A model generated the notes under the pieces. The model did not search any database. It worked only from the letters and a program-made list of their open reading frames with translations, and was not told the DNA's origin. Shown piece by piece: positions 1 through 5,367 of a DNA stretch of 8,454 nt. Every line of letters begins with the position of its first letter. The first letter of the stretch is position 1. The position numbers and the translations under genes are program-made. Source of the stretch: Chthoniobacter sp. (lineage in GTDB: Bacteria > Verrucomicrobiota > Verrucomicrobiia > Chthoniobacterales > Chthoniobacteraceae); the NCBI GenBank assembly GCA_025352865.1, contig JANXSB010000708.1, positions 1-8,454 on the forward strand. Direction: 5' to 3'.

Positions 1-203
1 GCGATGGTCGTGGAGCGCTCGACGGTCTTCACATGCTCGACATTCGCCTCGATCGTCGGCTCGTCCGCGAGGTCGCTGCGCTTGAATTTCCGGCCATGCC
101 CCGGCGGTGCGGGATGCAGCGTGAGCGTGACCTTTTCCCCGGTATGCAGCGACGAGCCGCTGACGCTGGCGGATTTGGCGAGAGTGTGCTGGAGATGGGT
201 CAT
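1..203 (-). CDS. lpxC: UDP-3-O-acyl-N-acetylglucosamine deacetylase LpxC, N-terminal fragment (runs off window)
   Basis: Only the first 67 codons lie in the window; the gene continues past the left edge. LpxC is the cytoplasmic zinc amidase that performs the committed step of lipid A synthesis. The minus-strand translation starts MTHLQHTLAKSASVSGSSLH and carries the family's SSLHTGE signature at residues 17-23. It is followed by VTLTLHPAPPG and then the R/K-F-K-R-S-D-L block. Near the edge comes VERSTTI, which matches the family's RSTT/RGTT block. Distance from Met to LHTG (19-22) matches known LpxC proteins such as the E. coli one, which supports the ATG at 201-203. No Shine-Dalgarno precedes that ATG; a TTG two codons upstream is possible. 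The zinc ligands lie further along and cannot be checked. Some Bacteroidota and PVC bacteria fuse LpxC to FabZ, which also cannot be checked here. It diverges from the glycosyltransferase at 311. Confidence 0.9.
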   Translation of the reverse strand, partial: MTHLQHTLAKSASVSGSSLHTGEKVTLTLHPAPPGHGRKFKRSDLADEPTIEANVEHVKTVERSTTI

Positions 204-221
204 GGGCAAAAGCGGGCGCTC

Positions 222-250
222 GTTATGGCGGCGTGCGCGCGGCACGACAA
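222..250 (-). promoter_or_regulatory. weak candidate sigma70-type promoter for lpxC
   Basis: On the minus strand TTGTCG (245-250) and CATAAC (222-227) are separated by exactly 17 bp. Each matches four of six consensus positions. A start about seven bases beyond the -10 would leave a leader of only about 12 nt before the lpxC ATG. The -35 lies inside the inverted repeat at 243-263. The match is weak enough to arise by chance. Confidence 0.25.
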
Positions 251-263
251 GCCAGTTGTCGTG
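243..263. promoter_or_regulatory. perfect 8-bp inverted repeat between lpxC and the glycosyltransferase (candidate operator or stem-loop)
   Basis: CACGACAA (243-250) is the exact reverse complement of TTGTCGTG (256-263), with the 5-bp spacer GCCAG. It lies in the divergent intergenic region and covers the candidate lpxC -35. Its last base is also the first base of GGAG (263-266) ahead of ATG 272. A dyad in this position could bind a repressor. Alternatively it could fold in the glycosyltransferase leader and mask the ribosome site. There is no T-run after it in either direction, so it does not look like a terminator. Function is inferred from position only. Confidence 0.4.
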
Positions 264-266
264 GAG
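263..266 (+). promoter_or_regulatory. Shine-Dalgarno GGAG that would favour the ATG at 272
   Basis: GGAG lies five bases before ATG 272 and only two before ATG 269, so it fits 272. If used, the glycosyltransferase gains 13 residues ahead of the family-consistent Met at 311. It touches the inverted repeat at 243-263, so a hairpin there would sit at the edge of this site. Confidence 0.35.
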
Positions 267-310
267 AAATGATGTGCGACATGGCCTGGCCGCCGCTACA
301 CCACTCCGCG

Positions 311-1363
311 ATGAAATCCACACCGCTCCGCATCGCCCAGGTCGCCCCGCTTTGGACGCGTATCCCGCCTTCCAACTACGGCGGCATCGAACTGCTCATG
401 AAGCTGCTCATCGACGAACTGGCCGCACGCGGTCACGAGGTCACGCTCTTTTCGTCCGGCGACTGCCAGACCAGCGCCACGCTGCATGCCACCGTGGAAA
501 CCAATCTCACCGACCGCATCGCCGCGGGCGAAATGTACATGTCGGAATACTACATGAACTCGATGATGGCCGAAGTGCTGCGCGAAGCGGGCCGCTTCGA
601 CATCATCCACTACCACCTCAGCAGCGCGTGGATTCCGTACGCCGCGGCCACCCGCACGCCCGGTCTTTTTACCATGCATACGAGTCCCCATCTCGACGAT
701 GAATGGGTTATGCACCGCTGGCCGAAAGTCGCCGTCGCCGGCATCAGCCACAGCCAGATGCACGCGGCCAGCATGAAACTCGGACGTAAGTTTCCCATCG
801 TTTACAACGGCTGCGATTTCGAGGCTTACGACCCTTGTTATGATCCCGGCGAGTATCTCGCCTACCTCGGCAGGATGTCGGCGGAGAAAAATCCCCTCGG
901 CGCCATTCAGATCGCTCAAGCTGTTGGCCTACCCATCGTCATTGCTGGCAAGCCGCAGAATCAAAACGAAGCAAAGTATTTCGCCGATCACATCGAACCA
1001 CTCATCGACGGAAAAAGCGTGCGCTGGATCGGGCCGGTGAATCATGCGCAAAAGAACCAGCTCCTTCGCCACGCGTCGGCGCTCATCTTTCCGATTCAGT
1101 GGGACGAACCCTTCGGCCTCGTCATGATCGAAGCAATGGCTTGTGGATGTCCGGTCGTCGCGCACCGGCGCGGTTCCGTCGAGGAGGTCGTCGATCACGG
1201 CGTAACGGGCTATCACGCGGGAGTTATCGACGCCATGGCGGAACTCGTTCCGCAAGCCCTCGCGCTGGACCGCACTCTCGTTCGCACACATGCCCGGGAG
1301 CGCTTCGGTTACGCGAAAATGGTGGATGAATATGAAGCGCTCTACCGCTCGCTGCTGCGGTAA
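311..1363 (+). CDS. glycosyltransferase family 4 (GT-B fold)
   Basis: This 350-residue protein probably transfers a sugar from a nucleotide-sugar donor with retention of configuration, on the cytoplasmic face. The N-terminal Rossmann half opens with RIAQVAPLW (7-15) and the glycine loop PPSNYGGIE (19-27), followed by GHEVTLFSSGD (41-51). The C-terminal donor domain begins near YLGRMSAEKNP (185-195). It carries the EX7E motif as E266-PFGLVMI-E274, then GCPVVAHRRGSVEEVV (279-294). Length and order are normal for GT4. ATG 311 is chosen because family proteins begin right before RIAQVAP, but it has no Shine-Dalgarno. ATG 272 is in frame, has GGAG five bases upstream, and would add 13 residues. 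The frame is open to a GTG at 233. It is monocistronic, divergent from lpxC and convergent with the seven-gene operon. Acceptor and donor cannot be told from sequence. Confidence 0.9.
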   Translation: MKSTPLRIAQVAPLWTRIPPSNYGGIELLMKLLIDELAARGHEVTLFSSGDCQTSATLHATVETNLTDRIAAGEMYMSEYYMNSMMAEVLREAGRFDIIHYHLSSAWIPYAAATRTPGLFTMHTSPHLDDEWVMHRWPKVAVAGISHSQMHAASMKLGRKFPIVYNGCDFEAYDPCYDPGEYLAYLGRMSAEKNPLGAIQIAQAVGLPIVIAGKPQNQNEAKYFADHIEPLIDGKSVRWIGPVNHAQKNQLLRHASALIFPIQWDEPFGLVMIEAMACGCPVVAHRRGSVEEVVDHGVTGYHAGVIDAMAELVPQALALDRTLVRTHARERFGYAKMVDEYEALYRSLLR

Positions 1364-1393
1364 AGATGACGGCGCGTTGCTTGTTGTCGTCTT
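1363..1393. terminator. candidate stem-loop in the convergent junction (weak bidirectional terminator)
   Basis: AAGATGAC (1363-1370) pairs with GTCGTCTT (1386-1393) in plus-strand RNA. This gives eight pairs, including one U-G wobble, around a 15-nt loop. It joins the stop codon of the glycosyltransferase to that of the ChbG/HpnK gene. In minus-strand RNA the wobble becomes an A-C mismatch. There is no long U tract, so intrinsic termination would be weak. I see no better terminator in the 28-bp gap. Confidence 0.3.
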
Positions 1394-2081
1394 ACTCGGA
1401 CCTGGCTTCCTGATAGTTTCCAAAGGACACCAGCCGGATGCCAGATTCGCGGATAAATGCCGCGATTCTTGGATCGGTGAGAGTGGCGACCTCTGCCTCG
1501 CGCTCAGCGAGGTAAACGGACTGAAAGTCTGACGAGCGATAACCGGGGTGGCATGAAACCTCGGTCCATCCGGGAAGGACCTCATGCTCCAGTATGGTTA
1601 GCAGAAATGGCACGCTGACATAATTCAGTTCCGTGACCATCCATTCCCATTGCGCGTAAAAGCCGCCGACGAAACGCACACGCCCGTCGTCGCGCAACGG
1701 AACACCGAGCGGTGCAACCAGTTCGCTGAAGATGGGCAGCATGCCGGGTTGTCGATGGGCGTGGCGGTGGGAATCAACATGGGTCGGCAGCCGGCCCATC
1801 AGACGCTCGAATTCGCCGAGTTGCCGATGATACTCTTCACGCACCGCCTGATGATTTCCGAGATCGAATTCACGCTCGTCCTCGCCCCATACATCAAAAT
1901 GGAGGCCAATTCCCAAGTTTGGATGATCTCGAGACAAGGCCACCGCTTCCTTCACCGCACGGCCATAGACCATCAAGCTCGTGCTGGTCACGACACCCTT
2001 AGTGTGGGAGTCGATGATGCCACGGTTAATTCCTGCGGAGGCTCCGAAGTCGTCTGCGTTAATGACCAAATACTTATCCAT
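1392..2081 (-). CDS. ChbG/HpnK (YdjC) family carbohydrate deacetylase
   Basis: This 229-residue protein belongs to the metal-dependent polysaccharide-deacetylase-like YdjC superfamily. Characterised members deacetylate chito-oligosaccharide (ChbG) or a hopanoid glucosamine (HpnK). The diagnostic N-terminal motif is KYLVINADDFG (3-13), with likely metal and catalytic residues D10 and D11. GIGLHFD (58-64) supplies H61, and THVDSHRHAH (100-109) holds the histidine cluster. SCHPGYRSS (177-185) matches the late His-Pro-Gly motif. The Met at 2081 is chosen because INADDFG must sit near the N terminus and GGGAG lies seven bases upstream; the open frame runs to 2117 but those extra residues look non-coding. 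It is the last operon gene, 14 bp after the preceding stop. In this glycan operon, removal of an N- or O-acetyl group from a sugar intermediate is likely. It should not be named hpnK, because no hopanoid gene is nearby. Confidence 0.88.
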   Translation of the reverse strand: MDKYLVINADDFGASAGINRGIIDSHTKGVVTSTSLMVYGRAVKEAVALSRDHPNLGIGLHFDVWGEDEREFDLGNHQAVREEYHRQLGEFERLMGRLPTHVDSHRHAHRQPGMLPIFSELVAPLGVPLRDDGRVRFVGGFYAQWEWMVTELNYVSVPFLLTILEHEVLPGWTEVSCHPGYRSSDFQSVYLAEREAEVATLTDPRIAAFIRESGIRLVSFGNYQEARSE

Positions 2082-2088
2082 ATGCGTT

Positions 2089-2093
2089 CTCCC
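2089..2093 (-). promoter_or_regulatory. Shine-Dalgarno GGGAG that sets the deacetylase start
   Basis: GGGAG on the minus strand ends seven bases before the ATG at 2081-2079. It lies in the 14-bp gap after the TAA of the upstream gene. It selects this ATG over the in-frame upstream start at 2117. Confidence 0.65.
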
Positions 2094-2095
2094 AT

Positions 2096-3262
2096 TTAGA
2101 TACCGGCTCTGCTGCAAAGGCTGTCCATGACTTTCTCCGCCGCGAAGTACTCCGCCGCGATTTCAAGCGCGGCGCGCCGGTGGCCGATGTAGTCGCTCTC
2201 GATGGCATCAACTGCCTCAAGCACATCGTCTTGTGTGCGAAATGAAAACAGGCCGCGTCCAGTCGGAAGGATATTGCCAAAACCCGTGTCCTGATTGATG
2301 ACCGGCCGGCCCGCGGCAAGATAACAGCAACTGCGGTCGCTAAACCATCCGCTCCGCAACCGGATGTTTTGCTCCTTGGCGACGGTGAACTCACCACGCG
2401 AGCCGCTGACGTAACGCCGGTAGGCCTCGCAGTCACGCGATACATCCAATGAGTCGATAAGCCGCCATCCGCGGGCCGCAAACAAATCACGGTCTTCCTT
2501 TGGCAGTCCGGCGGCGACCTCGAATTGAACCGATCGCTTCTCGGGCAATTCCAGGAACTTCACAAACTCCGGGCGCTTGCTCCACGAATAACTTTCCCCT
2601 TTCCAAACGATGTCGTTGCCCTTGTTATTCCACGTCGCAATCGTCGTATAGGTCGAACCGGGCGCCTCATCCAGCGGCCAAAGCTCCAGCGCAACAGGCT
2701 GGCGTGTCGGCTGCCAGTGATAACGGACAAGCGGCACGCCGCAATCGGGGGCATCGAAATTTTCGCCGTAGGAAAAATGGGTATCGTGCGCATCGAGGGT
2801 CTCAATCATCGTGCGATTGCCTTCGGCGATGAGAATCTCGGTCTTTACCGGGTCCGTCTCGACATAGATTTTGTGCGGAATGCGATCGTGTTCCGGCAAT
2901 AACTCCTGACCGCCGCTGACGTTCAAAAATGCGTCCGCATCGTGATAAACTTGGTTGAGTGCGCTCGCTGTCATTCCCCAGCGGCGGCCATCGTAATGGC
3001 AATGGGCTGCCCATTTGCCGGCAAAGCCATGCGCATCCAGCACCGCGCCCAGCGTATCCACATGGCCCGCAGCGCCCCAGTCGTAGGTATATTCATGGGT
3101 GTTCAGGTCATAAACCATCCGCGCGGAATCCTCGACATAGTAAACGTCCCACCCCAGCTTGCGCAGGCCAATCAAGTAATGCAGAAACTGATAAGTAACA
3201 CCGGCCAGCGGATACCAGAACACAAGTCCAAAGACGATGATCTTTCCCCGACGGCGGGTCAT
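2096..3262 (-). CDS. GT-B-like putative glycosyltransferase (CgeB/group 1-like C-terminal domain)
   Basis: This 388-residue soluble protein resembles uncharacterised bacterial glycosyltransferases with a GT-B layout. The N-terminal half starts with KIIVFGLVFWYPLAGVTYQF (7-26), followed by LRKLGWDVYYVED (33-45). That is the usual first beta strand and helix for an acceptor-binding Rossmann domain. The C-terminal half contains VSGSRGEFTVAKE (285-297), RLRSGWFSDRSCCYLAAGRP (301-320) and VINQDTGF (321-328). This resembles the donor-domain block of CgeB-like (group 1) transferases, in which a conserved small-residue-rich helix precedes a GRPV-type strand. No classical EX7E motif is evident, so the catalytic residues are uncertain. 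ATG 3262 overlaps the upstream stop as ATGA, and GGAGGG lies six bases before it. The sugar and acceptor are unknown. A non-catalytic role cannot be excluded. Confidence 0.72.
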   Translation of the reverse strand: MTRRRGKIIVFGLVFWYPLAGVTYQFLHYLIGLRKLGWDVYYVEDSARMVYDLNTHEYTYDWGAAGHVDTLGAVLDAHGFAGKWAAHCHYDGRRWGMTASALNQVYHDADAFLNVSGGQELLPEHDRIPHKIYVETDPVKTEILIAEGNRTMIETLDAHDTHFSYGENFDAPDCGVPLVRYHWQPTRQPVALELWPLDEAPGSTYTTIATWNNKGNDIVWKGESYSWSKRPEFVKFLELPEKRSVQFEVAAGLPKEDRDLFAARGWRLIDSLDVSRDCEAYRRYVSGSRGEFTVAKEQNIRLRSGWFSDRSCCYLAAGRPVINQDTGFGNILPTGRGLFSFRTQDDVLEAVDAIESDYIGHRRAALEIAAEYFAAEKVMDSLCSRAGI

Positions 3263-3858
3263 GGGAAACCCTCCGGCTTGTTAAGTCGGCGCACCACTCG
3301 CGCCGGGTTGCCGGCGACGATGGTGTAAGGCTCCACGTCTTCGCAAACCACGCTGCGCGCCCCGACAATGGAGCCATTTCCAATGGTCACACCAGGCAGA
3401 ATACAGCAGTCGAAACCAATCCAGACATCGCTTCCAATCCGCACAGGCCGGGCTGGAACATCAGCAGCTACCTTGCGAAAGGAGCGCTTTGATAAACCTT
3501 GCAACTCGGCACGCCGTGCTTCCGGTCCCAATGGCATGCGGTAAGTATCCATGATGACGACCGACCAGGAAATCATGGTGAACGCTCCGATGGAAATCTC
3601 CTCGTCGCATAGAAACCAAACCGAAGTGAGCAAAGCACATTCGCCAATGTGAACGCGGGCTCTGGGTCCGAGATCAAACATGGTGCCGTCATTTACCTGG
3701 CTGCCGCGGGCAAAAGTAATTGCCGCGGGTTGTTCGCTGCGGCAGAGGTCGAACGAATAGACCGTGTGAACGTAGGCGGTTTCGTCGATGACGATGTTCT
3801 CCGGTATGGGTGCCGGCTCCCAATCACCGGGGAACTGGCGTTCGACAGTCTTAATCAT
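3259..3858 (-). CDS. left-handed beta-helix (hexapeptide repeat) acyltransferase 2
   Basis: This 199-residue protein has the LbH acetyltransferase pattern. Imperfect hexapeptides run from ARVHIGECALLT (67-78) and ISIGAFTMIS (89-98) to VRIGSDVWIG (139-148), VTIGNGSIVGARSVVCEDV (157-175) and the cap YTIVAGNPARVVRRL (178-192). Such proteins form trimers and move an acetyl group from acetyl-CoA to a sugar hydroxyl or amine. The loop after strand VVIMDTYRMP (100-109) has no histidine, where the upstream paralogue has DSDFHP; only H31 and H70 occur in the whole protein. Catalysis may therefore use another residue or be lost. Start choice: Met at 3858 gives a sensible N terminus (IKTVERQFPGDWEP). 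It overlaps the previous gene by 8 bp (ATGATTAA) and lacks a Shine-Dalgarno, which implies translational coupling. The open frame to 3969 is read-through of the upstream gene. Confidence 0.85.
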   Translation of the reverse strand: MIKTVERQFPGDWEPAPIPENIVIDETAYVHTVYSFDLCRSEQPAAITFARGSQVNDGTMFDLGPRARVHIGECALLTSVWFLCDEEISIGAFTMISWSVVIMDTYRMPLGPEARRAELQGLSKRSFRKVAADVPARPVRIGSDVWIGFDCCILPGVTIGNGSIVGARSVVCEDVEPYTIVAGNPARVVRRLNKPEGFP

Positions 3859-4453
3859 GACGCTGCGTCGAAATAATCTCGACCACCCGCGCGGGATTGC
3901 CCAACACCCGCGCGCGAGGCGGCACATCGTGACTGACCATCGCTCCGGGCTCGATGAAGGCTCCATCACCGATGGTGACGCCTTTGATCACTGTCGCATT
4001 GTGTCCGATGTAAACGTCATTGCCGATTGTCACCGGCCGGTTTGTGTAAGGGCGTCGAGGAAGACCTTCATGCAACGGCGAACATGCGATCACGTCGGCG
4101 TGACGTTCGGCGACTTCCGTCGGATGAAAATCCGAATCGCTGACGACGGCGTTCCAACCGATATAGACGTGATGACCAATACGGATTTCCAGTTCGCACA
4201 GAAGCACGCTGCCGTAGAACGCGCATTCGTCGCCGATGGTCACATGGCCGCCAGGGTTCACGGCGAAGTGGACGCCGTCGAGTGTGCAGCGGCAACCGAT
4301 CACCACGGCGGCCGTCCGCTGGCTGCGGAAGCGGCTGAAAGCCTTAGGGCCAGTAATCAATGTATCTTCGCCGAGCACCACATTGAGTGGCACCTCGCCA
4401 TTCGACCAGCGTCCGGGTTGGGGAACGTATTCACCCACGGCTCGCGCACTCAC
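3851..4453 (-). CDS. left-handed beta-helix (hexapeptide repeat) acyltransferase 1
   Basis: This 200-residue LbH protein is of the sugar or xenobiotic O-acetyltransferase kind. Coils are visible at HVTIGDECAFYGSVLL (70-85), EIRIGHHVYIGWNAVV (89-104), VTIGNDVYIGHNATVIKGVT (141-160) and IGDGAFIEPGAMVSHDV (161-177). It ends with the typical cap RARVLGNPARVVEI (180-193). The loop SDSDFHPTE (105-113) offers H110 as the likely general base, by analogy with Vat/CatB-type enzymes. It starts with GTG at 4453, inside the GTGA that ends the FkbM gene, with GGAGG four bases upstream. With acyltransferase 2 it forms a tandem pair that shares length and the GNPARVV cap. That suggests an old duplication or recruitment of two site-specific enzymes. 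The acceptor is unknown; O-acetylation of a glycan is the simplest reading. Confidence 0.87.
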   Translation of the reverse strand: MSARAVGEYVPQPGRWSNGEVPLNVVLGEDTLITGPKAFSRFRSQRTAAVVIGCRCTLDGVHFAVNPGGHVTIGDECAFYGSVLLCELEIRIGHHVYIGWNAVVSDSDFHPTEVAERHADVIACSPLHEGLPRRPYTNRPVTIGNDVYIGHNATVIKGVTIGDGAFIEPGAMVSHDVPPRARVLGNPARVVEIISTQRHD

Positions 4454-5367
4454 AATTCCTCCGCGTCGGTGCGGGAAAAGACGATGTTTGTGTCCTCCTC
4501 AATCGGCGCTCTTAGCCTTTGCAAGCGGCACGGCGGACTGGGTTGCAAGTAGGCCGTTGCCTCGTAGTCATTTGCGATGGCATAGGCATGGTAGCCCGCG
4601 TTACGAAATGGCCGGAGCACATCGTCGGCGCTGCGACCAAGCCGGCCGAGCATTTCAGGATGAACCTCGACGAGAAACTCGCAGTCCTGCCGCCCGTTTT
4701 TCAAAAGCAAGTTCGCGCCGGCGATCACCGCACCTTCCGCGCCTTCGACGTCGATTTTCACCAGCCGCGCCTGTGCCATTTCCTCGGGAGTAAGTAACTC
4801 ATCGAGAGGCGCAGCCCGAACGAGCGCTTTGGCGACAGTGTTAGGTGCGGCGGCGATGGTGGTCGTGCCGCAGTTGCATTCGTCACCAGGGTAAAGCTCG
4901 ACTTCTCCGTGCGAATCAGACGCAGCGCAGTTGAGCGTGCGCACTCGGGCGCGATTGCGGGCGACGTTTGTCTCGAGCAGCGCGAAAATCTCCGGCGACG
5001 CTTCGATGCCCACGACCGAGCCGCGCGGACCGACTCGGCGCGAGGCGAGCAAAGAAAAGAACCCAATGTTCGCTCCAATATCCACAAAACCATCGCCAGG
5101 CCGCAATCGGCGCAGCACGAAAGCGGTCACATGCGGCTCCCAGGTGCCGAAGTAATAAAGGTACTGCTGGATAATGTCATTGGTATTACCCGAGATGCGG
5201 CCGGCGACAGTGCTGGCCACGAACTGATGTCCGCGCCACGCGAGATAGGGCTCGACGATTTGCTGCCAAATGTTCTCCTTGGCCGAGGACGGTGGCGCGA
5301 AGCGGATGAAAGCGCGAGCGAACGGAATGAGCACCCTGGCCCACGGATGGCTTAGCGCGTTAGTCAT
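4450..5367 (-). CDS. FkbM family SAM-dependent methyltransferase
   Basis: This 305-residue protein likely O-methylates a sugar or glycolipid using S-adenosylmethionine in the cytoplasm. The class I fold is clear. Motif I is FVDIGANIGFFSLLAS (94-109), and the acidic ribose-binding strand is VVGIEASP (118-125, E122). The central strand is NCAASDSHGEVELY (146-159), and the FkbM hallmark RLVKIDVEGAE lies at 201-211, followed by FLVEVHPEML (231-240). About 60 residues precede the fold and include a hydrophobic patch VLIPFARAFIRFAPP, which may contact the membrane or a partner. Start ATG 5367 overlaps the ABC transporter stop by 8 bp (ATGACTAA) and lacks a convincing Shine-Dalgarno. FkbM-like enzymes are common in exopolysaccharide and LPS loci, which fits this neighbourhood. 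The target hydroxyl cannot be assigned. Confidence 0.92.
   Translation of the reverse strand: MTNALSHPWARVLIPFARAFIRFAPPSSAKENIWQQIVEPYLAWRGHQFVASTVAGRISGNTNDIIQQYLYYFGTWEPHVTAFVLRRLRPGDGFVDIGANIGFFSLLASRRVGPRGSVVGIEASPEIFALLETNVARNRARVRTLNCAASDSHGEVELYPGDECNCGTTTIAAAPNTVAKALVRAAPLDELLTPEEMAQARLVKIDVEGAEGAVIAGANLLLKNGRQDCEFLVEVHPEMLGRLGRSADDVLRPFRNAGYHAYAIANDYEATAYLQPSPPCRLQRLRAPIEEDTNIVFSRTDAEEL
4458..4462 (-). promoter_or_regulatory. Shine-Dalgarno GGAGG for the GTG start of acyltransferase 1
   Basis: GGAGG lies four bases before GTG 4453 on the minus strand. It sits inside the last codons of the FkbM gene. It is the reason for accepting the GTG start in the 4-bp overlap. Confidence 0.6.

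Noticed and set aside
4..702. Long plus-strand open frame across lpxC and the start of the glycosyltransferase
   Set aside because: It runs antisense to the clear LpxC N terminus and out of frame with the GT4 protein. Its translation is low-complexity Arg/His/Pro without family motifs.
296..919. 207-codon minus-strand frame opposite the glycosyltransferase
   Set aside because: It is a shadow of the GT4 gene in GC-rich DNA. The plus-strand frame has complete GT4 motifs, and this one has none.
1392..2081. Calling the deacetylase hpnK and the locus hopanoid-related
   Set aside because: The motifs define the ChbG/HpnK superfamily only. No squalene-hopene cyclase or other hopanoid gene is in view.
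3859..3969. N-terminal extension of acyltransferase 2 up to 3969
   Set aside because: The extra 37 residues are an out-of-frame reading of acyltransferase 1 and do not look like a hexapeptide protein. ATG 3858 gives a normal N terminus.
3788..4552. 254-codon plus-strand frame opposite the acyltransferases
   Set aside because: It is antisense to hexapeptide-repeat genes with strong motifs, and its own translation matches no recognisable fold.
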